Shown here: positions 7,999 to 16,990 of the stretch, one piece after another
How positions within the stretch are numbered: position 1 is the stretch's first letter
Layout of the letters: each line of letters starts with the position of its first letter
Assembly (NCBI GenBank): GCA_013298545.1
Contig: JAAFIA010000010.1
Location: 1-64,000, forward strand
DNA length: 64,000 nt
Source of the DNA: Bacteroidota bacterium
Lineage (GTDB): Bacteria > Bacteroidota > Bacteroidia > Palsa-965
Reading direction: 5' to 3'
Made by a program: the position numbers and the translations under genes
Notes under the pieces: model-generated
Told to the model about the DNA's origin: nothing
The model's database searches: none
What the model saw: the letters and a program-made list of their open reading frames with translations, nothing else

Positions 7999-9345
7999 TC
8001 ATCCGTCGGCCTCAAAATCGGTATCATCTTCAAAAGGGTTTTCTGCCGTTTCTTGTTCAGGGTTGTCTGTTAGTTCCTGTTCAATATCGTCTGTTTCTTG
8101 AGTTTCGGGGTCTTGTGGTGCATCGTATTCAGGTGGGTAATTTTCCGAATTGGTTTGTACAGGTTGGGGGGCTTGCGTTTTGGGGGCTTGCGCCTGTGGG
8201 GTGGGGTTTGCTTGTTTTACCGTTTGGGCGGTTTTTTGTTGCGCTTGATTCGTAACTGGTGCGTTTTGTTGTACCACTTTCAAAACGGGTTTATTAGTCG
8301 GTGCGCCGCTCACGTTTTGCGCCGGTGTGTTTTTTTCAACATAGTTAAAAATCGCTGCCGCTCCTTTTGGGTTTGTTTGCAAAAAGTAAAGCAGTCCATG
8401 TATCTGTAAATAGTTTTGGAAAGGCAAAGACTTTAACGAGGCACAGACCTGATCTGCCGCCTCAAACTGTTTACGCTGCTCCTCACTCGTGTATGTGGGT
8501 TTAGGCGTAGAACTTCCAACCTTTACACTTGCGTTTGCTTTTTGCTCTACGGGTTGGTTTTGTTCGTCTGTTGGCGTTGGTACGTTGATAATACCCGCTA
8601 ACTGCTCATCATTCAAATTAAACGCGGCTTTTAGCAGTTTGGGATTACGTTTGACGAATGATTCCAACCAGTACGATCCCACTTCTACCAAATTCACCCC
8701 GCCAACACTTCCAAACTGCGGTCGTTGTTTGATTTCCTTTTCGAGTTTTTCAATATACTCGTCCCTATCGCTGATTTCTTCTTTTAGGTTTTTAATTTCT
8801 TTGTCTTTATCCTCTAGCCGAATTTCTTTAATAGCAATATCCATACGGGCGGCGTATTGCTGTGTAAGTAGATCAATGTGCTGCTTGTTTTTCGCTTCGG
8901 TCAGTTTCAATAGTTCTTCGCTATTGCTCGTGTTATTGAAGGGAAGTTGAAAAGGCTTTTGTAAATAGTGTTGTTCAGGCCCTGCAAAATAATTTCCGCT
9001 CATGGGTTGGGAGTTTTCAAATACTCCTGCAAATCCTTGTACTTGGGTTTGGCTAAAGGCATCTTCGCCAAGTTCAATATAAAAATTGGCCTCTGAATCT
9101 TTTACCTTACGCGAATAGCCGCGATATACTTCAATGGTCAATGCCTGTGGACGGTGTGTACGAATAACGTGTGTAATGTCGTTTTGAAAACTAGAAACGC
9201 CCATCTTACGCGAAATCACACAAACAGAGTTTCCATGTTTTTCGAGTGAAACGGAATAGTAAGAAGGCAAGCCCCTTGCCTCACGTTCGCGCATCAATTG
9301 CGCGATGTCGTCCAATTGTTTAACGGCGGCTTGTTGCTGATTCAT
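7999..9345 (-). CDS. Coiled-coil hypothetical protein with Q/P-rich and acidic C-terminus
   Basis: KDKEIKNLKEEISDRDEYIEKLEKEIKQ coiled coil; acidic tail; operon position. Confidence 0.65.
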   Translation of the reverse strand: MNQQQAAVKQLDDIAQLMREREARGLPSYYSVSLEKHGNSVCVISRKMGVSSFQNDITHVIRTHRPQALTIEVYRGYSRKVKDSEANFYIELGEDAFSQTQVQGFAGVFENSQPMSGNYFAGPEQHYLQKPFQLPFNNTSNSEELLKLTEAKNKQHIDLLTQQYAARMDIAIKEIRLEDKDKEIKNLKEEISDRDEYIEKLEKEIKQRPQFGSVGGVNLVEVGSYWLESFVKRNPKLLKAAFNLNDEQLAGIINVPTPTDEQNQPVEQKANASVKVGSSTPKPTYTSEEQRKQFEAADQVCASLKSLPFQNYLQIHGLLYFLQTNPKGAAAIFNYVEKNTPAQNVSGAPTNKPVLKVVQQNAPVTNQAQQKTAQTVKQANPTPQAQAPKTQAPQPVQTNSENYPPEYDAPQDPETQETDDIEQELTDNPEQETAENPFEDDTDFEADG

Positions 9346-9682
9346 GGCAAAGTATTGTTTTTGTTGTGCTTTGAATATGTATCCGTACTAAACGGATCAG
9401 TTGGGGTGTATCAAATCCTGTTGCAGTCCGGTAAGAGATTAGCCCTGAAAATTCAGGTGTTGGATTTTCCGCTTGGCCGCGATCTGAGCCGATATAAAAA
9501 CTGGTATCGCTTTCAATTTCGATGCTTGAAGGATTCCCCACCAAATACACAAAACCATTATCCACACGAAAACTTTTTGCAGTCGGTTCTACATACAAAC
9601 TCATCGGCTCGTAATAAAAACTCAAAACGCCCATCTGCTGCATTCGCTTGTTTAAAAATTCGATCCAAAAATTTTCGTTCAT
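9320..9682 (-). CDS. Small beta-rich hypothetical protein (candidate structural protein)
   Basis: 120-aa ORF, beta-strand-rich pattern; start codon preceded by an octamer array. Confidence 0.6.
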   Translation of the reverse strand: MNENFWIEFLNKRMQQMGVLSFYYEPMSLYVEPTAKSFRVDNGFVYLVGNPSSIEIESDTSFYIGSDRGQAENPTPEFSGLISYRTATGFDTPQLIRLVRIHIQSTTKTILCHESATSRR

Positions 9683-9689
9683 ACTTTTT

Positions 9690-9846
9690 TGAATTAGTGA
9701 ATTAGTGAATTGGTGAATTGGTGAATTGGTGAATTGGTGAATTATTGAGTTGGTGAGTTGGTGAATTGGTAAATTTTTTAATTGGTAAATTTTTTTAATT
9801 CGCTAATTCACCAACTTTCTAATTCACTAATTTTCTAATTCGCCAA
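9690..9846. repeat. Inverted array of 8-bp units (GAATTRGT then ACYAATTC), array A
   Basis: gaattagtgaattagtgaattggtgaattggt... followed by ...aattcaccaactttctaattcactaatt. Confidence 0.9.
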
Positions 9847-10210
9847 CTTTTAAAACTCGTAGGTATATTTTTACTTTGTGTGTGATGGATGCAAAGCCGC
9901 TTTTGTCTTGATAATAGCCGCTCAGTAAACAGGCAGGGGTTGTATGTTCGTCCAGCTTTATGTAACTAATTTTTTTCTTTGGTAGCCCGCTAAAGGCCCG
10001 AGCTTGAAAACGTGTTAAGGGTGCGCTCGTACCTTCTGAAAACTTTACGCATAATTCACCGCGTAAAGGGGCTATTTGTGCAATGGAAATATAAATCCCA
10101 ATCACACGGCAAACCTCTAAGGGTAAGCGAAATTCAAAGGCTTTAAAGCCATTGCGGACGGCCTCGATTTCATAAATTAAATAGCCTTGTGTTTGCTTGC
10201 AGGTTTTCAT
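9827..10210 (-). CDS. Small beta-rich hypothetical protein, similar in pattern to the product of 10210..10569
   Basis: ORF overlaps its neighbour by 1 nt; shared pattern L-x-R-hh-G-hhI ... YLR(L/V) at the C-terminus. Confidence 0.6.
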   Translation of the reverse strand: MKTCKQTQGYLIYEIEAVRNGFKAFEFRLPLEVCRVIGIYISIAQIAPLRGELCVKFSEGTSAPLTRFQARAFSGLPKKKISYIKLDEHTTPACLLSGYYQDKSGFASITHKVKIYLRVLKVGELEN

Positions 10211-10569
10211 TATGCGGATAGTCTTAAATAAATTACTGCGGTATAGGGGTAACTAACTGCTAGTCCTGAATCACGGTAAAGCGTTTTAAATTTCAATCCT
10301 GCCGCTTGGTTATCCAGTTCGTAATACAATTCGTCAACTGGTACGCCCAAATCAGCAGTTAGCATCCGAACCTCATACCCATCAGGGAAAATTTCGGTAC
10401 TGCCGATTGTAACCTTTGAAAGTGTCGAGTTTGCAGCCTCTTTGACTACGTTAATAAAAACACCTGTCAAACGTGCAAAAAGTTTATCCGTTTCAACTTC
10501 AATTTGTACTTGCTCGTTTGCAAATTGAATCGTTACCGGAACGGGTTGATATTTGATATTACCGACCAT
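10210..10569 (-). CDS. Small beta-rich hypothetical protein (candidate structural protein)
   Basis: 119-aa ORF; by-eye paralogue of 9827..10210; preceded by array B. Confidence 0.6.
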   Translation of the reverse strand: MVGNIKYQPVPVTIQFANEQVQIEVETDKLFARLTGVFINVVKEAANSTLSKVTIGSTEIFPDGYEVRMLTADLGVPVDELYYELDNQAAGLKFKTLYRDSGLAVSYPYTAVIYLRLSA

Positions 10570-10585
10570 TGTTTTTGATTTTTAG

Positions 10586-10748
10586 AATTGATAAATTTTT
10601 GAATTGGTGAATTGGTGAATGAATTAGTGAATTTTTGAATTAGTGAATTACTGAGTTAGTGAATTGATAAATTTTTAATTCACCAACTTGCCAATTCACT
10701 AATTCGCCAATTTTCCAATTCGCCAACTTTCCAATTCACCAATTTTCA
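10586..10748. repeat. Octamer inverted array B
   Basis: gaattggtgaattggtgaatgaattagtgaa ... aattcaccaacttgccaattcactaattcgccaatt. Confidence 0.9.
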
Positions 10749-10874
10749 TTTCGCTCTGTTTCTCTTTCTGTTTCTTCGCTCTAAAAGGTGGGGGCGGGCG
10801 GCGCAAAAACTACGCTGATCCACATCTCAAATCCATATCCACCGACTTCCGCCCCCGTTTCCCTTTGTCCTTGT

Positions 10875-11585
10875 TTAGAATGGAATTACGGATGTTCCGA
10901 TAAACGTAACACGCATCCAACAAACCGTCGCAGCAGCAGCCGTCGCAAATTTGAACGGCATTTTAATCTCTACTTGCGGTTCAATTACTTTTGCATTTTC
11001 CAACTTGAAACTGCAAACCTCTACGTCTTGACGGTCGCGGGTATTGAAAATTTCCGCGTCGATTTGCGGCAAAATTTTCTTGCCCCCCGCTTCGAGTTCA
11101 AAATCACCGTTGCGGATAAAGGGCGGGATTAAATAAAAATCTGCCGCTTCTTTTGTTGGGCTTACGGCATAGGCCGTTTTCAATCCTGCAAGCAAAAACC
11201 AGTTATCCTTTTCCAGTTTTGAATTGGCAATACTCGCCAACCCCGTCGCTTTCTGATCAGTACCGATAAACATATCAATACTCGATTTGCTTGTTACTTC
11301 TTTCACCACATAAAAGCGTTGATCGACTAACTGCAAACGTTTTTTTAATAGTCCCATCCGCACATCTTCGGGCAATTGCCCAAAACGCATTTCCATTTCA
11401 TAACGGCTTCCGCGTTGCAGGGTGATCGTTTGACCTTGCAAGAGTTTTTTAGCGGCCTTGTACCGCTTGGCAGGGGGCAATTTTTTAATTGCGCCCAAAA
11501 GTGAATTAAACGTGTCTGTTTCGATACCGAACAATTCTCCAACGTTTCCAAACTCACCGTCCAACAACATTTCTACTTCATTCAT
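10875..11585 (-). CDS. Hypothetical protein (candidate major structural protein)
   Basis: 236-aa ORF in the structural-type operon; preceded by array C; no recognised family. Confidence 0.6.
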   Translation of the reverse strand: MNEVEMLLDGEFGNVGELFGIETDTFNSLLGAIKKLPPAKRYKAAKKLLQGQTITLQRGSRYEMEMRFGQLPEDVRMGLLKKRLQLVDQRFYVVKEVTSKSSIDMFIGTDQKATGLASIANSKLEKDNWFLLAGLKTAYAVSPTKEAADFYLIPPFIRNGDFELEAGGKKILPQIDAEIFNTRDRQDVEVCSFKLENAKVIEPQVEIKMPFKFATAAAATVCWMRVTFIGTSVIPF

Positions 11586-11619
11586 CGTTTTCGGTTTTTT
11601 TAAATTTGTTTAATTTTTT

Positions 11620-11770
11620 GAATTGGCGAATTTTTGAATTTTTGAGTTAGTGAATTTTAGAATTGGTGATTTAGTGATTGGGTGAATTGGTGATTTTTAA
11701 TTCACCAACTGTCCAATTCACTAATTTTTTAATTCACCAATTCACTAATTTTCCAATTCACCAATTCGTT
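11620..11770. repeat. Octamer inverted array C
   Basis: gaattggcgaatttttgaatt...ttcaccaactgtccaattcactaattttttaattcaccaattc. Confidence 0.88.
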
Positions 11771-11771
11771 C

Positions 11772-12299
11772 CTAGATAATGTCAGCCGTCGATTCTTCTT
11801 CTACTTCGTTCCCTGCGAAGGAATTTTCCGAATAAGCATAGTTAGCTGAATTTGATCCTTGCGGGTCTTGCAGGTTTACATCAACTGCGGGGGCGGCATC
11901 AATACTGTAATGCGCCTGTCCGTTTTGGATGCCTACCAGTCCCAAGTCGATTACTTCCAAATTATTGGTTTGGGTTGAACCAAGACCGGAAAAAAACTGG
12001 TCAACTGCCGGAATCAATCGTGCGCCGGACATAAAACCCGATGCAGCAACGCCATAGCCGACCATTTTGATTTTTGGATTATCGTTCAGCGAAGAAATCA
12101 CCACGCCCGCCGCCACTTGTACGGCTGCTTTAATCGGGCCGATATACTGCTTTGCTGTTGGCAGGTAGTTATCTACTGCCTTTTCAATCAAACGATCCAA
12201 AAGCGATGCACCAAGCAACCCACCTGCTACACAAGCCGAGTTTACAAACTCGTCCTTCATCCTCACGAGCGTTAAACGCTCTTTCCAATTTGCTTTCAT
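11772..12299 (-). CDS. Hydrophobic/membrane hypothetical protein
   Basis: Several hydrophobic Gly/Ala-rich segments (ACVAGGLLGASLL, AAVQVAAGVVISSL, GYGVAASGFMSGARL). Confidence 0.6.
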   Translation of the reverse strand: MKANWKERLTLVRMKDEFVNSACVAGGLLGASLLDRLIEKAVDNYLPTAKQYIGPIKAAVQVAAGVVISSLNDNPKIKMVGYGVAASGFMSGARLIPAVDQFFSGLGSTQTNNLEVIDLGLVGIQNGQAHYSIDAAPAVDVNLQDPQGSNSANYAYSENSFAGNEVEEESTADII

Positions 12300-12376
12300 T
12301 GCTTGTTTTTGTTTTTAACTGCTTCCGCTTATCTTTTGCACGGGTGCGGAAATTAACCCTGCTTTTTTTATCCCGC

Positions 12377-14398
12377 CTAGAGATAAAGTGTTTTCGTTTT
12401 GCCGTTTTTAGTTTTTGGTTTGGATTTGCTTTTCGGTGTGTGGTTTTTTTTACGCGGTTTGGCAGACCCCGTTTTTGTTCCCACCAGTCGAAAAGGTTCT
12501 GGTTTTATTTTTTTTGTTTTGACAACCTTACGCGGTTTAGGCGTGGGCTTTTTTGTTTGTTTGGGTTTGGGCTTTGCAGTAGGTTTCTTTTTTGCGCTTG
12601 GTGCTGTTTTTGTTTTTCGCGTTGTACTTGCGCTCTGTTTCTGTTTCTTGTTTCTGTTTCTTTTAATCGTACCCAATCCCGAAATCCCTGATAGTTTTTC
12701 TTTGCCGCTACTCATCAAAAGCAAACCGCCACTTACAAGAAGAGCCGCCGGAACTGCCCACGCGGGTAAGCCTGTTTCTTCGTTTGGCGGTGGTGGTGGT
12801 GGATTTTCACCCGCCCCCTGTCCATCGTTTATAAGTTTTTCGTTTTGCTTTGGTGTTTTTTCGTTTTGATCGCTTGCGCCCGATTTTTTCAAAAGTCGTG
12901 AAGGATTTACCTTACTGAGTAATTTTTTTACGTTGACTTTCGAGGCAAAGGCTTTTAGTTTGGCTAAAAAGGGAACACTCGCCGCCGTTGTCGTGGCTGC
13001 GCTCACGGGTTCAACCACACCAAAAGAAATACCATTTAAGCCACCCGCTCGACCGCTTAAAATCGTATGCCGGAACGTTTCAGGGCTTCCCTGCAAGACA
13101 CGCACAAAAATGTGTTCTGCTTCGCTTAATGCGTGTTTGGCTTTGGTATATTCTTCCGTATCGAAACCCTGACTGGCGGCCTGATCGGGCGACAAATAAC
13201 CCCATTTCAACGTTTCTGCAATCTGAAACAGGTTTGTTTTCATGGCAAGCAAAACACCCGCACGGGCGGCAACCGTTAAAGGATTATACTTTACTAAGGC
13301 TTGCCCTGCATCCTTCACGTTCTCTTTTTGATTTTGAACGGCTTCTTTTACACGATCAAAAAATTTACGCTGCCATGCCACACGACCCAAGCCAACAACA
13401 ACGCCCGATAAGTCGGTTTGATAATCCAAGATTATCGTTTCTTCTGAGCCGCTACCAAGTAATCCGTTTATGCGTGTTTCTTGTTCGCTCAGTCGGCGTA
13501 AGGCTTCGTCCCGTTGTGGGGTATGCCAATGCTTTAAGGCGTAGTCGATTAGTTTAAGAAAGGTTTCAGGGTGTTCAACTTCGCGGATCAGTTCGGGATT
13601 GCTTTGTACCAGTTCCCGCGTTTTTACTAAATGGTTGTAAATGGCATCCGGTGTGTCCGTGCTGCCAATCCCCGCAAAATCCGACCCGCTCACTAAATCA
13701 AGGAGCGGCGAAGATTCGCCAACACCTGAAAGTATGGCTATATCAATACCCGATAAATTTGTTTTGCTTGCCATGTTTCTATTTTTTTCTTGTGTATAAA
13801 ATGTTCTTTGGTAGTTCTTATCTTGTTTTACTGAAATCGGAAAATCTCGAATTTCAGCAGGTGGTTTTTCGCTATCGAAATAATCTAACACACAGTCCAG
13901 AATTATATCGCGTTCTCCATCGTGCGCGATAACGTAGATATGTTGAAAGTGTTCTACGCCCTCATACCGTGCAATGCGTAAACGATGGGGGATGCCAAGC
14001 ACAGACAAGCAGCAGGAAAGAGTAATAGAAAAATCGTCGCAATCAATTCCGTAACCTGCTAAATTTCCTTCCCAATAGCTGCGGGCAGGTGTGCGTAACT
14101 GCTCACGTCCTTTTATATCTTCTAAATAATTGCAACGCGAATACCAAAAGTTCCAAAGGTTGCGGCACGTTTGATAAATTGTTTTTGCTCGCTGTGTGGG
14201 TGCAAATTGATTGACTTGATACTGATAGGTTTTTATTACGCCAAATATTTTCTCAATCACTATATCCAAATCCCCATTGGGACGGATAATTGTTTCCTTC
14301 CAATCGCATGGCTCAAATAAGCGATCATAGCGTGTACTTTTTATTACGCGCTTTTCGGTGGTGGACACCAAACCCAAATTTCCCAACTTCACTTCCAT
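12377..14398 (-). CDS. Transglutaminase-like protein with TM helix and long Lys/Pro-rich tail
   Basis: GIDCDDFSITLSCCLSVLGIPHRLRIAR...HFQHIYVIAHDGERDIILDCVLD; AVPAALLVSGGLLLMSS; basic tail KKKPTAKPKPKQTKKPTPKPRK. Confidence 0.8.
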   Translation of the reverse strand: MEVKLGNLGLVSTTEKRVIKSTRYDRLFEPCDWKETIIRPNGDLDIVIEKIFGVIKTYQYQVNQFAPTQRAKTIYQTCRNLWNFWYSRCNYLEDIKGREQLRTPARSYWEGNLAGYGIDCDDFSITLSCCLSVLGIPHRLRIARYEGVEHFQHIYVIAHDGERDIILDCVLDYFDSEKPPAEIRDFPISVKQDKNYQRTFYTQEKNRNMASKTNLSGIDIAILSGVGESSPLLDLVSGSDFAGIGSTDTPDAIYNHLVKTRELVQSNPELIREVEHPETFLKLIDYALKHWHTPQRDEALRRLSEQETRINGLLGSGSEETIILDYQTDLSGVVVGLGRVAWQRKFFDRVKEAVQNQKENVKDAGQALVKYNPLTVAARAGVLLAMKTNLFQIAETLKWGYLSPDQAASQGFDTEEYTKAKHALSEAEHIFVRVLQGSPETFRHTILSGRAGGLNGISFGVVEPVSAATTTAASVPFLAKLKAFASKVNVKKLLSKVNPSRLLKKSGASDQNEKTPKQNEKLINDGQGAGENPPPPPPNEETGLPAWAVPAALLVSGGLLLMSSGKEKLSGISGLGTIKRNRNKKQKQSASTTRKTKTAPSAKKKPTAKPKPKQTKKPTPKPRKVVKTKKIKPEPFRLVGTKTGSAKPRKKNHTPKSKSKPKTKNGKTKTLYL

Positions 14399-14409
14399 CG
14401 CTTTTTTTA

Positions 14410-14632
14410 TTTGGTGATTTTTTGAGTTAGTGAATTGGCGATTTTTTCAATTCACCAATTCACCAACTGCCCAACTTCACGGTTCAACTTCACTAGTCAA
14501 CTCCACTTTCCAACTTCACGGTTCAACTTCACTAGTCAACTCCACTTTCCAACTTCACTTTTTTAATTCACTAATTCAAAAATTCACTAACTCACCAATT
14601 CGTCAATTCACCAACTCGCCAATTTCCTAAAT
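14410..14632. repeat. Octamer inverted array D with an embedded 39-bp direct repeat
   Basis: Octamers at both ends; ccaacttcacggttcaacttcactagtcaactccacttt at ~14471 and ~14510. Confidence 0.88.
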
Positions 14633-15058
14633 CGTGAAAATCTTTTCTGCTTTATATGGAATACCATCAGCCTGAGTAAACACTTCCAGTTTTAGTGTCC
14701 GGTTTGCTTTTTGTCCTTTTAAGAGCAGGGGAGCAAGCGCGGGTATATTTGTTAAAGGAATAAACAGGTTTACTTTCAACTTTGTACGCGCCCTTTTTTT
14801 TATCGCGTGTGTTTCTTCGCTTGGTTCGCTGTTGCCTACCTCGCTATCCATCAAATACACTTTTAAAAGGGGCTGAGTTATGGTAAACGCATGACCCGAA
14901 AAATTATCTATCGTGATTTCAGCCCACATTTTTAAACTCGCTTGCTCTATGCCCACAATGGCAACCTGCGTAACGTTTATACTTAATTTTTGGGCGGCAT
15001 TTGCTAATGAATAAAGCCATGCCGCACCACCCCCGATCAATGCTAATGAAAAAATCAT
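14627..15058 (-). CDS. Membrane-anchored LEA14-like hypothetical protein
   Basis: N-terminal TM (FSLALIGGGAAWLYSLA) followed by a beta-rich domain with INVTQVAIVGIEQASLKMWAEITIDNFSGHAFTI. Confidence 0.5.
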   Translation of the reverse strand: MIFSLALIGGGAAWLYSLANAAQKLSINVTQVAIVGIEQASLKMWAEITIDNFSGHAFTITQPLLKVYLMDSEVGNSEPSEETHAIKKRARTKLKVNLFIPLTNIPALAPLLLKGQKANRTLKLEVFTQADGIPYKAEKIFTI

Positions 15059-15300
15059 TTTTTAATCTCCTTCCCGCATTCCTCACACGTTGCCTTGTTT
15101 TTGGTTTCTCGTACTTCGCGCTGCTTGGCATTGTATCTGTCAATGAGCATACGAATACCAAACCACACAAAACCGCCAATAATGGAACGTATCGTAAAAT
15201 CTAACATCCCGCCGCTCTCCATGCCTGCCAAAAAAATAGAACTACTTAACAAAATGTCGTCCGTCGTTCCGCTCGTTGCTATGCTTCCCATGTTTTTCAT
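15055..15300 (-). CDS. Small membrane protein with C-terminal CxxC
   Basis: TM segment IRSIIGGFVWFGIRMLI; CEECGKEIKK end. Confidence 0.5.
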   Translation of the reverse strand: MKNMGSIATSGTTDDILLSSSIFLAGMESGGMLDFTIRSIIGGFVWFGIRMLIDRYNAKQREVRETKNKATCEECGKEIKK

Positions 15301-15489
15301 TTGACTTAGTTTTTTGTTTAGTCAAAGGTCTTACATCGAAAAATTACGCGGGATAAATTGGAACAACTTAGGACAACTTTTGCAACTTCGTTTTTTGTAA
15401 GTGGTTGAAAAAGTATTTAAACTGGTCATTTTTCACACTCCATTTTTTTCGGTTCAAACATAAAAAATATCTTTTGCTCACGATTTGGC

Positions 15490-15519
15490 ACAAAAAAACC
15501 GGACTTCTTTTGTCCGGTT
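15490..15519 (-). terminator. Intrinsic terminator
   Basis: AACCGGAC/GTCCGGTT stem with T-run on the minus strand. Confidence 0.85.
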
Positions 15520-15543
15520 ATCCTTGCTTGTTTTAGTGTGCAA

Positions 15544-15942
15544 TTACTTCTTTTTCTTTTTACGTTTTTCTGCTTTAGAAAAGGAATCTTGACCCCATTC
15601 CTCGTCGTTGTCTAGCTGATTATCTTTTGTTGCATTTGCAAAGTCTTCCATTTCCTTTTTCTTATTACTCATGTACATACTTTGCAATTCGTCCTCCGTG
15701 TAATTCTCCAGTACCATAAATTCAGGTAAGCCTTGATGACTTATAAAGCGTCGAACATTGTCGATGCTCAAATAATGCGAATGCCTAGCATTGAAAAAAA
15801 TACCCGCATTATGCAACCATTTTTCTATCGTTTTGCGACCAACTTGGTACATACGCTGCAAATCCGCTTTTTTCATAGGCCGGATTCTAAACACAGTTAT
15901 GCGCCGACGGTTGTAGCTGTCTTCGTCATGGAGCGAATACAT
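15544..15942 (-). CDS. Small HTH DNA-binding protein
   Basis: MKKADLQRMYQVGRKTIEKWLHNAGIF HTH pattern; basic C-terminus. Confidence 0.6.
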   Translation of the reverse strand: MYSLHDEDSYNRRRITVFRIRPMKKADLQRMYQVGRKTIEKWLHNAGIFFNARHSHYLSIDNVRRFISHQGLPEFMVLENYTEDELQSMYMSNKKKEMEDFANATKDNQLDNDEEWGQDSFSKAEKRKKKKK

Positions 15943-16223
15943 AAAAGTTATTTTTTGGAGTTTTTGAAACGGATGTTTTAGGTGTCCTCCGTTTTCTAGG
16001 GTTATGCCTTTGAGTAGTTACAATACACGTTCTTTGTTTTTCGTTTGTGCTAATTTTCTCTTGTTCGCCAGTTGTTTCGTTTTGATGGATGTGTAGCCCA
16101 GTTCTACGATTAATTTTGCATCCTCTTGGTATGCAATTAGTATAACGCGGCTAACGTGTTAAGGTTGCTTCTATTGTACAAATGGGGGGGATTATTTCAC
16201 AAGTGTTTGATTTTTTTAACGAA

Positions 16224-16640
16224 TTACAATTTTTTACTATGTACTTCGTTTTGCGAAATTTTATTTTTGGTATTCGTTTCTGCCATACCCGAAATGCAAT
16301 CCAGTTGTATCTGTTCTGTTTTCTCTGTTATCGCAAATTCAGCTCGTATATGCTTTTTTTCTCCCGCGTGTATTGTTTCACCTGTTAATGCTCCATCATG
16401 TGCCAATGTGTCCCCATCTTTTCCCATGCAATAAACTTCTATCAACAGGTTTTTGTAATGCGTGTTTGGGGCTTTATTCGTTATCGAAAATTCTGCTTCG
16501 CATAAGGAATCGTTTAGTTTCTTAAACGATAAAATTTTGCCTTCTAAATAATAACGGGATCGTGTTTCGGGATGGATGGTTTTATTGGTGTTATAACACG
16601 AAACAATAAACGCAATACCCAAAACTAAAAACGTTCTCAT
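16224..16640 (-). CDS. Putative lipoprotein
   Basis: Signal peptide plus lipobox-like FIVSC. Confidence 0.6.
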   Translation of the reverse strand: MRTFLVLGIAFIVSCYNTNKTIHPETRSRYYLEGKILSFKKLNDSLCEAEFSITNKAPNTHYKNLLIEVYCMGKDGDTLAHDGALTGETIHAGEKKHIRAEFAITEKTEQIQLDCISGMAETNTKNKISQNEVHSKKL

Positions 16641-16825
16641 GCGGTTTCGTTTGTAGCATCGTCTATAAAATCATCCGAAAAGTCTTGACACAATTTAATA
16701 AGTCTTATCGCATACTCTTTTTCACTTTCCGAAAGTTCGTTTAGATTTTTCGCCGCTAAAACTTCGTAGCAGTCTTGCAAATCGTTAAAGGTGTTTTCAA
16801 ACCTGCAATGATCCATGTTTGCCAT
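16637..16825 (-). CDS. Small hypothetical protein
   Basis: 62-aa ORF overlapping the lipoprotein start (translational coupling). Confidence 0.5.
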   Translation of the reverse strand: MANMDHCRFENTFNDLQDCYEVLAAKNLNELSESEKEYAIRLIKLCQDFSDDFIDDATNETA

Positions 16826-16876
16826 AGTCGGAATTTTTCAAGGACTGTTTTTAAATCTCTTACCATGTAAATAAAT

Positions 16877-16990
16877 AAAAAATGGCGGCCAAGCCCTAAC
16901 CCCTTAAAACTTGACCGCCGAAATAAACAGCAACGGGAGTTACTGTCTTCTGTTAAGGTGCTTAATTCTCAATAACAGGGCGCAAATGTA
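16877..16990 (-). ncRNA. Candidate leader/attenuator RNA or small RNA
   Basis: TACATTTG (Bacteroidetes TAnnTTTG -7 box) at ~16983-16990 (minus); hairpin GGCGG-CAAG/CTTG-CCGCC at ~16884-16919 followed by T6 on minus. Confidence 0.45.

Noticed and set aside
14430-14630. 66-aa plus-strand ORF FQLHGSTSLVNSTFQLHGSTSLVNSTF
   Set aside because: It is simply the translation of octamer array D and its 39-bp repeat.
9690-14632. Octamer arrays as CRISPR arrays
   Set aside because: Units are 8 bp with no unique spacers of constant length and no cas genes in the window.
15990-16180. Possible ~45-aa minus-strand frame LIAYQEDAKLIVELGYTSIKTKQLANKRKLAQTKNKERVL*
   Set aside because: No ATG/GTG/TTG start found after the preceding in-frame stop; may be a remnant but cannot be supported.
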